A program made the translations under genes and the position numbers. The notes beneath the pieces were generated by a model that made no database searches, was not told the origin of the DNA, and saw nothing but the letters and a program-made list of their open reading frames with translations. 64,000 nt of DNA from Leucaena leucocephala (Eukaryota; Streptophyta; Magnoliopsida; Fabales; Fabaceae): assembly GCA_037074615.1 (NCBI GenBank), contig CM073560.1, positions 751,501 through 815,500 of the forward strand, written 5' to 3'. Position 1 is the first letter of the stretch, and the number at the start of each line of letters is the position of its first letter. Shown here piece after piece: positions 47,998 through 58,285 of this stretch.

Positions 47998-49890
47998 TAT
48001 ATTTTGCTGTTACATATATGCTACTGATAATATGGATATTATCATGTAAATTTATGGTACGATGAGATATACCTAAAGTTTATTTCTGCTTCAAGTCTCC
48101 AATGTGCACTCTCATCTCGGAATTATTATCTGCTCATTTCAAGTATAAATAAATAAAACTTATTTCAAATCAAATTTATACTATTAAAAAAAATTTAGAT
48201 TATTTTGTTCCAAGGGAAATAGATTGTTAAAAATATTTTAATTTCCAAGTAAAAAAATAAAATTAATTTATATTAATGTTTTTTACCACCTTTTTCTATT
48301 TAATCAAATTTTGAATGTATGTTTAAATTAAATTTAAATAGTTCAATTTTAGTAAAAAAAATATTCAGACACAAACAAGATTTTTGGTCTATGTAATTTT
48401 GGCAACTAAATATTATATTATATTTAAGGATGGAGGGAGTACTTACTATCAATTAAATTATTTTTCTTAAAAAAAAAATCATCCGTTGATACTACATATG
48501 GAAGAGCCCTCAATTCAATCAGATCGAATGAACATATAAAGATGCGTTCACCATTTATTCACGATCATCGATCATCCTGTATTATGCACACAAGAATTAA
48601 ATAATCTCATAATGAGGCGTCATTCTGAAATACGATATCGCTAGCTGTAGACACCTCAATGTAATTTACTTTTAATTTATTTCAATGCATGTATCATATT
48701 CATATATATGTACAAGATAAGTCACGCCCATAAAATGTTACAAACCTTTTGCAGCAGTCAGGGTGTGTTTGACTTAATTAAGGAAAAAAAATGAAAGACA
48801 ATGTGAGAAATTTTAATATTATTTTATTTAAATTTAATAGAAAGGACGGGAGGTAGGGAATTTAATGTTATCTTGTTTAGTTTACTAAGAGAAATGAAAA
48901 AAAATATTTTTATATAGATAATTTTATCTTTTTTTAATAATAATTTATTTTTAAAAACATGGTAGAATGTTTGATAAAAAATATAATATAATTATATATG
49001 ACATTTTATATATAAAATTACAATTTTATAATTATCAAAATTATAGATGAATATATTATAATACCTAATAATTAATAATAGGTGATGTGTATAACAATAA
49101 TTATAATATATACATAATAATCAAACATATAATTGCTATTTCATGATTTTCATCTTCTCCAGCAAGCCATAATGAGTTCGGGATGCTCCAGCACTGTAGC
49201 TTTTTCTTCAAATTTTGAATTTCAAACCTCACACTTGTGAGTTTGATGCCTCGTTTGAGGGATTAAATAAGGATGAATTAAAAAATTTTGCCTCATAAGA
49301 AATTGAAAAAAAAAAACTATACAAGATACTAATCAATAGCAATATTGTTTGTTTCTGTCTTGCTCAGCTTCATTTGTTCATCGTACATATTGAACTAGCA
49401 ACTCAATCATCATTGAACATTATCATGAGGCAAAACCTTATCCTACATGCATAAACACCTAGGAAGTAACTAAATCTCACATGAGGCATCATACATACAT
49501 ACATGCAGCAATTGCCAAAATAGTAATAATGAGATCAAATCACAGTATTAATGATAAACTAGACGGCTCACGGGTGTAATTGTGTAAACACGATTTTATC
49601 TGAGCATTTTGTTACAATTTTTTTTTTAAAATGATATATTCCTTGCCTTTTTAAATTATTCAATTTATCTAAATAAATAAAAGAAGAGATCATTTGTATT
49701 CTCAAATATTCTTTCATTACCTGCTCTTTACATCGTAATTAAAAACATCATTTCTTGAATTGAGATCAACGTGACCTTTGGCAGATCGATACGGTTAGTG
49801 ACTTCAATCCCTTTCCCATCTCTTATTACTCCGTAATGAATAACAAAAACAATAAGCCAAAAAAGAAAACGACCTTCGAGATGGTGTTGC

Positions 49891-49936
<46 letters not shown>

Positions 49937-50462
49937 CATATATTATAAATATATATATAGGAAGAAGGGACTAGGGAGAACAAAAAAAAAACAGAGACTG
50001 GACGGAGCGAAAGAAGCGACGTTGGAAAGCACAAGAAAAAGAGAGATTGAAGGAGGAAGTTTCTGCGAAGGAGAATTGAGCACTACTACTTACTATAATC
50101 ATATGCGTGTGATTGTTTCAAGTGATTTCTGAATATTGCAGAGCTATTACGCGCTATCTCAGAGTCATTTTGGCCTTCATAATTGATCACTAATCCCCTA
50201 TATCATGATTTTCAATAGACATTTTAATTAAGATTGATGATTGATATTAATCTCAACATTGATTGGTATATATATAATAGTAACAATTTTCGTGCCAAAC
50301 GATAATTTTCGGTGATCGTTCTTGATATTTGGTACCTTCAGAAGATGTCCATTGGCTGTGTCAACATGTACGATTAAGTCATTATTAAATTTTGTCGTCT
50401 CTGCTGTATTTGTTAGTAATCTTCTGGGTCTGTTCAATACTATAATACAAAAGGTACAAACA
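47998..50462. other. Intergenic DNA between WAT1-like gene B and the third copy
   Basis: AT-rich spacer. It contains a CT then TA compound microsatellite at 49892-49937 and a GGAGGGAGTA terminus near 48430-48441 that looks like one end of a Stowaway element without a matching partner. No gene recognised. Confidence 0.5.
49892..49937. repeat. Compound (CT)n(TA)n microsatellite
   Basis: About 14 CT units directly followed by about 8 TA units. Simple sequence. Confidence 0.85.
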
Positions 50463-51762
50463 AGCATGGGCTAAATACTATAAAGGGATTGAGCCCTTAT
50501 GTGCGTTGTTTATCGCCAAGCATTGGCCGTCATTGCCTTGTTTCCATTCACATTCTTAGAGCGGTTAGCTATCTGTTCCCTTGAAGCATATCGAAATTTT
50601 ACCTAGCTAACCCTAATGCATAAACTAACAAGCTTGTCTGTCTCTTAAATCTGCAGTAACGTATCCAGGCTGTTTTGTCATACAAATTACTGGGCAAAAT
50701 CTTTCTTATTACCTTAGTCGGGTATGAAAGTGTGTGTGTGTGTAATCATTGAAAATCAATCAAACAAATCTTGATCCTTGAAAACTATATTAGTATTCCT
50801 TTTTCTAATTCATAATTATGTGCTTGTGCTTGTGCTTGAACATTCAGGTTAACATTGGGTTTAAACCTTATCGTTGTTGGACTCAACTATTCATCTGCAA
50901 CATTTGCTCAAGCGTCCACAAACTCCATCCCTGCCATTACTTTCATCTTCGCTGTTATATTCAGGTAAATGATGAGACTTAATATTCCTAAACACACATA
51001 AATATTTTTCCATCTTATTAAGAAAAGAGTGATCTGGTTTTAACTAGGGTGGAAAGCATTTCGGTGAAGCATCTACATGGCATAGCCAAGATTTTGGGTT
51101 CTATGTTGTGCCTTTCTGGGGCAATAATATTTGGTTTGGTGAAAGGACCTCCAATAAATTTCATGAAGTCGCAGAATGATGCTCATTCAATAATGGCAGC
51201 AGCTCAATCTAAGGGAGATCAAATTAAAGGACTTGTTTTTCTGCTCTCAGAAGCCACTGGTTTGTCTTTATGGCTCGCTTTGCAGGTATGTTATATTAAC
51301 AAAAATATTGCGTTTTGTTTTGTTTGAAGGGTGTGATTGGAGCAGGGATTTTGCTTTGGCTTCAACTGTGCTCTATAGATCGGAGAGAGGAGCAGTATTC
51401 ACAGCAATGTTCATTCCTCTTTCTCTTGTAATCATTGCAGTCTTCTCAACACTGATATGGAAAGATCCACTTCATTGGGGAAGGTTCATATATATATGTA
51501 TATTCATATCCTTTCATTTTTAACATTGATTTTGATGAAATATACGTATTTTGATTCAGGGAATTGATAATAAACTTGTTTGTATTATGGCAGTATTGGT
51601 GGAACTGTTTTGTTGGTGGTTGGAATTTTCACTGTGCTGTGGGGGAAGAACAGAGAAAGTAAAAAAGTGCAAATCCATGAAAGTGAAACCACACAAGGAG
51701 ATCCAAAAGAGGACACCACCACGGTGGAATGCCGCACATCCATACAGATCCCAACCGAATGA
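50463..51762 (+). pseudogene. WAT1-related transporter pseudogene, gene C
   Basis: Homologous to genes A and B but broken. The exon 1 remnant (50463-50563) lacks the start and the first 40 or so codons, contains TAA codons and has a 2-nt deletion near 50504 in the VFVVYRQA block. Exon 2 (50657-50721) is 65 nt instead of 66, a 1-nt deletion. Exons 3 (50848-50964, 117 nt) and 4 (51048-51285) are intact in frame (GLTLGLNLIVVGLNYSSATF). Exon 5 and one intron are missing; only a 44-bp intron separates exon 4 from exon 6. Exon 6 (51330-51483) is 154 nt instead of 152, with an extra AG near the IEEKGAVF motif. Exon 7 (51594-51762) is readable. It cannot make a full EamA transporter. Confidence 0.88.
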
Positions 51763-52557
51763 TGAGTTCACTGAATGAATGAGGATATATTTGTCTTTTT
51801 GTTAGGTTATGCTATGTATATATTGTGGGTCACATATATATGCTATATCACCTTTGAATTTTCTTTCGTTTTCCCTTGATATGGCTGTCGTCGTTGATTA
51901 AGTCCCTTGTGCTAAGAATGAATATATATATATATATAAATCTGTCGTCGTTGATTCATGTTGTTGTTACTCAAGATATATATCCACTTACGTCTGTGGT
52001 TGAATAATAATTTGACAGAAAATTTCAATTTAAAAATATATTGATATTTTGAACCAAATTTGATGTGAGAAATTTAAATATAAATTCAAATAGTAAAAAA
52101 ACAGAGAAAATATTAATTATTATTATAATAATATAATAATAATAAGAATAATGAATAAAGAACAAAACCTAATACAAGTAACAGACTTATAAATAATAAT
52201 GCACTATATTCAACTTACTTTATTTTAAGTTCGTTCATAATGGCCACAATTAAAAAATTATTGAACTAGTTGTCACCTTTTCTTCAATTAAGCATAAATA
52301 AGATAATATAGTCCATCATATATATAATGACTAGTTACATAAAGCAACTGCTCTGCGACATCTCCGTTTTTGAAACCCATCTAAAAAATAGTAAGAACAA
52401 GGAAAACTACTGCCTAAAGGTATAAACAACAGTTGAAAACTGTTATTCATAGTTTATTCGAATTCGAGCATAGCATATGTTATCTAAGGTAATAATAGCT
52501 AGTTTTCTCAGCTTTCAAAAACTATGCAATTTGCAAGCAGAGTTGCCACCACCAGCT
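51763..52557. other. Intergenic DNA
   Basis: AT-rich spacer between the tail ends of the WAT1-like pseudogene and the minus-strand decarboxylase-like pseudogene. Nothing recognised. Confidence 0.55.
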
Positions 52558-53403
52558 TCATCTGCAACAAATAGAGATAGCTGAATCTAGCTTGTTTCCA
52601 TTTTGCTGCTTAAAGGATCGCTTTTGAATAAGAAACTCAGTGACAAAGGAGTCCAACATTTCAACAGTCACGTGCTGCATCACCACCACATGTGCCTTGC
52701 TTCCTTTGCAAGCCAGACTCCACCTACGGGCAAATTCATCATCTTCGGGCTTCTCGAACACCACAATATTGCCATACTCATTTTTCATTGCACTGATTCC
52801 TGCCTCTCGTAGCTTGTCTTGTAAGTAATCTGCATTTCTTATACACTCCTCCACTTCCTTCTTGAGCCCTATTAAGCCTTTCTTCTTCAGAGCATACCAG
52901 AGGAATATCGGAGCATGGCCGCTCCGCCTTCCCGTGATTGTGGCGTCCCTTCAAGCTATGATATCTACGTCTCTAGACGTAGCATTGATGTGTTCCAAAC
53001 GAGTTATTATGACCCCACAAAGCACAGGACATCCTATAAATTTGTGCCCAGAAATAGCTATGCTTCCTATGGCTTTCTTAAACCCATCATCATCTTCTCC
53101 AGTTAGCAAATATTGCACAGACATAAACAGGATTTTAGATAGATTATATTTGATCACAAGTTAGGTTTCATTTCCCAATTTGATAATGCAATTATTGACA
53201 GGTATGACTCACCTGTTTAATGAAAGGAAATATTATTCCAAATAGAGCTCCGTCACAATGGATATAGAATCGATCACGAGTAAAACCACATTCTTCCAGT
53301 CTGTATCACAACATCAACATTATCAATGGCTCCATTCAAAGTTGTTCCTAAAATAGAAAATCACCCTTTGAGATCAGTTTACATGTTATTCATTAAAAAT
53401 ATA

Positions 53404-53423
53404 CGTGAGAGAGAGAGAGAGAC
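53404..53423. repeat. GA microsatellite overlapping a splice donor
   Basis: On the minus strand, exon 3 of the decarboxylase-like pseudogene ends AATATAG and the intron begins GTCTCTCTCTCTCTCTC. The donor site therefore lies at the edge of the CT repeat. Confidence 0.75.
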
Positions 53424-54398
53424 CTATATTGAGGTTGATGATGGCAGGCGTATCCTTGTAAGCAAGAAGTGAAGCCCTGAGATCAGAACAATCAATCTCA
53501 CCGGATCTCAGTGTAGCAACCATCACAAATTGCATTCTGCACATTCTTGCTATTTTGGGCACTGAATAGTGTGATTCTTCTGAGGCATATAGAATCCCAT
53601 CAGGCAATTGTTCCCTCCTATATGTATATATATAATCAAATGAAGACTAATAAAGATACATGAGAGATCAGACGTAATTAACTGACCCTAGTAAAATGCC
53701 ATGAAGATTGCCTTCAGTTCCGCCGGTGGTAACGTATCCCCAGTACTGATTCTTGTGAATGTCCCACAAGCTAGCGAACCAGTCAAGAACACAAACTTCA
53801 AAAGCTGCTGAATTCAGAGTGTAGCGGCTTCCCAAGAATGGATCACCAGCATTGTTTATGTGAAAATGCAGCAACGGTGCCAATGCTTCATAGTCAAACT
53901 CAAGATTTCCCGGGAAGCCTGCTCCATCAACACAACTATTAGGATTTGTTTAAATTAAATGCAGTCCGAGGTATTGTGTAGTAGTAGTACTACCTCCGAT
54001 CTTTATTATAATCCTTATCGTAAGATACCTCTGATCATATTATCTTTTTTTTTTTTTTTGCAGAGTTATTATAAGACACTTCTGATCTGATCACATTATC
54101 AAAATCAAAGAGATGTAGTTTAATTTATTAGTTAACTTTGTTTGAAAATAAAAAAATAAAATTTATCCATATTTAATTCCATGGATTACATTCAAGAAAT
54201 CTGAAGTTGCAATTGATGAGATTTTAAATTAGCAAAATCTTAAAAGAAAATATAATTAAAACCCCATTTGGCCACTTATAATATGGACAATCTATTGTTT
54301 TTGAGAAGGTTCCTTATAATAAGGAGCTGGAAAGTATATTCTGTGTGATACAACGTAATAAGCGATACCTTGAAAAGAGGATAAAAAAGGTAATTTAC

Positions 54399-54537
54399 CC
54401 AGACAGAGTATTTTGTTGTGCGACAGAGTATGGGCAAAGCTAGTGATGATTTGGAGCAAGTGTTCTTCTGAGTCCCCAGAGAGCTCCGAGATGGGGAGCC
54501 TCATATTTGGCATCATCTCGCTGGTAGTTGCTGAGCT
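54399..54537 (-). pseudogene. Duplicated exon 1 of the decarboxylase-like pseudogene
   Basis: Encodes MRLPISELSGDSEEHLLQII then TSFAHTLSHNKILCLG, parallel to MSLLISGIPGDSEEHFVQMS then TSFAQTLWHSKMRSLG of the upstream exon 1. It has the same donor phase (CTGG/GTAA). The following intron sequence is also shared (TATCGCTTATTACGTTGTAT), so the duplication includes exon and intron. Its 5' coding end differs from the other copy. Confidence 0.8.
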
Positions 54538-55071
54538 TCCAGTGTTCGATTGTGAGAGAGAGATGATATAATAGTGTGTGTTGAAACTTGGGAGAGGGAG
54601 CCAATATCCTCACTACGGTACTTCTTATAATGATCATGTGTATATAAAATCAATAATTTGTGTTTATCTAAAAATTTAATATATTTTTTTTTATTTTTAA
54701 TTAATTATATGTCTCTTTCTAATTCATTCTCTCTCGTTTCATTTTTCACTCGTTCTCTTCTCCACCCATTATCATAAATAAGTGTATATTTGAAAAGTAA
54801 ATTACATAACTGCCATCAACACAATGAAATGCAGTTCCAGGTGTTGTGTACGTAATAGATGATACAACGTAATAAGCGATAAATGGAAAAGATGACAAAG
54901 AAGGTAATAATTACCCAGAGAGCGCATTTTGCTGTGCCACAGAGTCTGGGCAAAGCTAGTGCTCATCTGAACAAAGTGTTCTTCTGAGTCCCCAGGGATC
55001 CCCGAGATGAGGAGGCTCATATTTTGATTATCTGGCTTCTCTATTTTGTAGAGTTCTTCTCTGAGAGGCAT

Positions 55072-56285
55072 CTTCTTTAATTTGTGGTTATGTTCTTAAT
55101 CTAATAAGTAATCACAAGTGTATAAATGCACTGAAATCTGGATATATTTATTGGTTGGATATGGAGTAAACATAAGTGACGGAAGAAATAGCAAAAGGAA
55201 ATAACAGAAATTGCAGAAAACACCAGGAAGGGAATCGAAGAGGAAATTCAGAGGAAGAGGCCAAAGAAGAATACGTCACATAGCACGAACCCTTCTCTCT
55301 CCTCAAACAGAATTAATCTGAACCTCTATCATCCATTAGTTCCCTGGGAATGCAACTTCTCCATTGTCCACTCCCATCATTGCTTGTCTATTTAAATAAA
55401 ACCACGTTATTTTGTTATAAATAACGAGTCTCAAATTTGAATCTCTTCTCTCTAAATATCTCAAACAATAGCTAAGATTAGATATTAAAATTAATGATTA
55501 AAATTCTGCCTCATAACAAGACAAAGTCGTTTTATCTAAATGGAGAATCAATGGAGGGAGCCCGCAATTGTGAAATTCTTCACCGGTTATTAATTTCCAA
55601 GTGAGACGCCCTCTCACATGTGCTATCTTGTGGGTACCAACCTCAGCAACTGTGATGTCATCCCCAAGGTCGAAGGAAGGATATCCATATTCCCAGTTAA
55701 TTGCACGATGGAATGAGTTTCACTGCTTATCACTTGGGGATAAGCAATCAAGCTGCTCTAGATTTATGTATTTTTTTCATTTTTACTTTTAAAAAAATCA
55801 TTTTAACAGGTATAAAATCTAAAATAAAAATAATCTCTTGACTTAACTGTCAGGTTTTTTGAAAATGATTTTATTATTTAAAAATTATCAATTAAAAATT
55901 TTAAATCTAAACTGTTATGTTGAAAATTGTATTTGGACTGTACATATATATCTCAGTACAGTTGCTAAGCAATATAGTCAACTGGTGATATGTAACATCC
56001 TAATTCTTGTTTGTTGGGCACTTGCATGTAGTAGGACATCGTGTTTTACTTCCTCCTATTTCTTTGAAGAAGCGGAAGGGGAAAAAGAATGACGAAGAAA
56101 TTTTGGGTCTTCCAAATTTTAATGTCGTTGTAATGAGAGGGGAAGAAGATTAATAAATTTGGGTCTTTTCAAATTTTGAATGTCGTTTTAAACACGAGAA
56201 AAGAAAAGAAAAAAATTGTTGTTTTTTCGGCTCCTCAAACAAAACATGAGTTAGGGCGTGTTTCTCAAATGCAAGAATAAAATTA
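55072..56285. other. Intergenic DNA
   Basis: Upstream flank of the decarboxylase-like pseudogene, then AT-rich DNA. A minus-strand stretch at 55590-55740 reads WEYGYPSFDLGDDITVAEVG, faintly like a copia polyprotein, but the match is too weak to call. Confidence 0.5.
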
Positions 56286-57302
56286 ACAATGAGATGGCTT
56301 GCTAGTCTGATTCTGTGTTTAATAGAAAATAAGTTTGACATCCACTTATTTGATAGTTTGATTTTTATATTATGTTTATATTATAATTTTTCTATAAGGA
56401 TTAGTCTTCATCAGGGATTATCCTTGAGTCCTTATTTATTTAATCTAATAGTGGATGTTATAACCAAGCCTATTCAAGAAAAAAATCCTTAAGTATATGC
56501 TTTTTGCAGACGATATAGTTCTTATGGCATAATCAAGAGAAGAGATTAATTTTAAACTTGAGTTATGGAGAAGTACTTTAGAGTCGAAGAATTTTTGTCT
56601 GAGTAGAAGTAAGACTGAATATATACATTATAATTTTGATAAGAGGCAAGTTAGAAATAACTTGGAGGTCAAATTGGGAGATCAAGTTATTCTACAAATA
56701 GATAAGTTCAAATATTTGGGATCAATTATACAGAATGATGATGAAATTTTGGAGGATGTTAATAATAGAATTCAAGCTGTGTGGTTTAAATGGAGAAATG
56801 CTACTGGAGTTATATGTGATCGGAAAGTACCAGATAAATTAAAAGGAAAGTTTTATCGCACTGCTATAAGACCAGCAATGTTTTATAGAAGTGAATGTTG
56901 GGCTTTAAAAGGACAGTAAGAGCATAAAGTTGGAGTAACTGAGATGAGGATATTGAGATGGATGTGTGGGCTACAAGAAAAGATAAGATTCGTAATGAAT
57001 AAATACGGGAAAGAGTTGGAATGGCATATATTGAGGAGAAAATGGTAGAGAACCATCTTAGGTGGTTTGGACACGTACAAAGAAGGCCAAGGGATGCGCC
57101 AGTGAGGAGGATGAATCAAATAGTATGGAGTTCGGTTAAAAGGAATAGAAAAAATGTCAAAGAGAACGCTTAACGAGGTCATTGAGCGGGATCTCCTGGT
57201 CAATAACTTAACCAAGGATTCAGTTTTTGATAGAGCACAATGGCATCATATGATTTATATAATCGACCCTATTTAATAGAATAAAACTTTGTTATTGTTG
57301 TT
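56286..57302 (+). mobile_element. RTE-type LINE, degenerate 3' half
   Basis: Reverse-transcriptase blocks in order: RISLHQGLSLSPYLFNLIVD, then MLFADDIVL, LELWRSTLESKNFCLSRSKTE, KFKYLGSIIQNDDEILEDVN, VPDKLKGKFYRTAIRPAMFY, then ECWALK and MRILRWMCG. The tail reads DRAQWHHMIYIIDP, followed by TTGTTATTGTTGTTAT. The order and wording match plant RTE-clade elements. Several stops (after QEKNP, at 56528-56532, after LKGQ) and frameshifts show it is dead. The 5' part, including the endonuclease, is not recognisable. Confidence 0.82.
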
Positions 57303-57889
57303 ATTTAATATGTAATAAATTTAATATTTATTTATTATACTTTTATATTGATTATGTTTTAAATAGTAAGCTTAACATGTTTTTTAAATAATGAGTCTGA
57401 CCTTTTAAAAAAATGCTTTCATACGGGTCAGAACTTATGTATTTTTTGAAATAAATTAGGCTAGGCCATAGGTCTGTGATAAGGCGTTTACCTGTTTCTA
57501 TCCCTGCCCCCACTAATCTCTAACTTTATATAAACCTTTTCTTAAATAGGGAATTTTCTTCTTCAGGGTTTACAATTACATGCCTTTAGCCAGACCGATC
57601 CTCACCATCATCATTAACCACCTTTAATTCCCCGGTTCTCCTGTTTTGAGCACAGCATGCCATTTTCGTAATTATCTCCAATTCTTAGTCCTATTAGACT
57701 GCCCAAACTTCTAATTACATATGCCTTAACTCTATTTTTTTTATCTGATTTCGAGGCTTTAACATTAAATAAGAGATTTTTTTTAAAATATATTATTAGA
57801 ACTAGTGTGGTGGGATACTAAATATAAATATTTTTTTATAATAAAATTTAAATTTTGATTCAACTTATTATAAAGAACTAGTCTCTGTT
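57303..57889. other. Intergenic DNA
   Basis: AT-rich. A stretch at 57385-57515 (GGCTAGGCCATAGGTCTGTG, ending TTTCTATCCCTGCCCCC) resembles one end of a hAT-like repeat, but no partner end was found. Confidence 0.45.
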
Positions 57890-58160
57890 AGATTTTTTTT
57901 TTATAAAAATTTTTAGAAAGGGGTTAGACTCACCCCTGATCTAAAGTAGGGTGAAGTATTTTTTTTAGGCAATACCAATATTAGGTAGGGTGAAATGTCT
58001 TCAAGCATAAATTTAGACACCTAAGAGCTATAATGCCTCTTCAAGTGCCGTGACTGGAACTATAATAAAGTAGTATTCTCTAGAAATCGAACACGCTCTA
58101 AATAATCACATATCTCACCTTTTTGGCAGTTGAAGCCACAGACGATGAGTTCTTCTCACT
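57890..58160 (-). mobile_element. tRNA-derived SINE, family 2, copy 2
   Basis: Shares with 37971-38240 the blocks GTGCCGTGACTGGAACTATA, AAATCGAACACGCTC and GACTCACCCCTGATCTAAAG in the same order. On the minus strand it has an A-box-like CTTCAACTGCC and the B-box-like GAGCGTGTTCGATTTC. The T-rich end at 57896-57906 is the 3' tail. A short TAGATTT flank on both sides may be a target duplication. Confidence 0.7.
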
Positions 58161-58202
58161 AGATTTAATCCCATTGATAGAAGATATTCTTTTTTTTTTC
58201 TG

Positions 58203-58285
58203 GTAAAAATTTTTTTAAAAAAAAGTTCGGCTCACCCACGATCTAAAAATAGAGCAAAATCTCTTTTATTTTTAGGCGATATTAA
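58203..58285 (-). mobile_element. tRNA-derived SINE, family 2, copy 3 (5' truncated)
   Basis: GGCTCACCCACGATCTAAAA then ATAGAGCAAAATCTCTTTTA matches the 3' part of the two other family 2 copies. Flanked by ATATTCTTTT and ATATTCTCTTTT, a likely target duplication around a truncated insertion. Confidence 0.6.

Larger units (their letters stand above)
52558..55071 (-). pseudogene. Serine/histidine-decarboxylase-like pseudogene (group II PLP enzyme)
   Basis: Minus strand. Exon 1 at 54915-55071 (MPLREELYKIEKPDNQNMSL); exon 2 at 53687-53918 (GNLEFDYEALAPLLHFHINN; TTGGTEGNLHGILLG); exon 3 at 53424-53617 (QLPDGILYASEESHYSVPKI; GEIDCSDLRASLLA); exon 4 at 53213-53347; exon 5 about 52558-53104. The PLP-lysine motif is kept as GSIAISGHKFIGCP. 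The family decarboxylates serine to ethanolamine for choline-lipid synthesis, or related amino acids. Lesions: exon 4 has a 2-nt deletion before the EECGFTRDRFYIHCDG block (135 nt where phase requires 137), and exon 5 has TGA at 52951-52953 where relatives have Ser before RDATI. A second copy of exon 1 lies at 54399-54516. The intron 4 acceptor is also unclear. Confidence 0.85.

Noticed and set aside
48410..48445. GGATGGAGGGAGTA as a Stowaway end
   Set aside because: No matching opposite terminus with a TA flank was found.
53985..54060. TACTACCTCCGATCTTTATT as a Stowaway end in the decarboxylase-like intron
   Set aside because: No partner terminus visible; may be a truncated copy.
55590..55740. 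Possible copia polyprotein fragment on the minus strand
   Set aside because: WEYGYPSFDLGDDITVAEVG resembles copia segments only loosely and no other domain is present. A translated search would decide.
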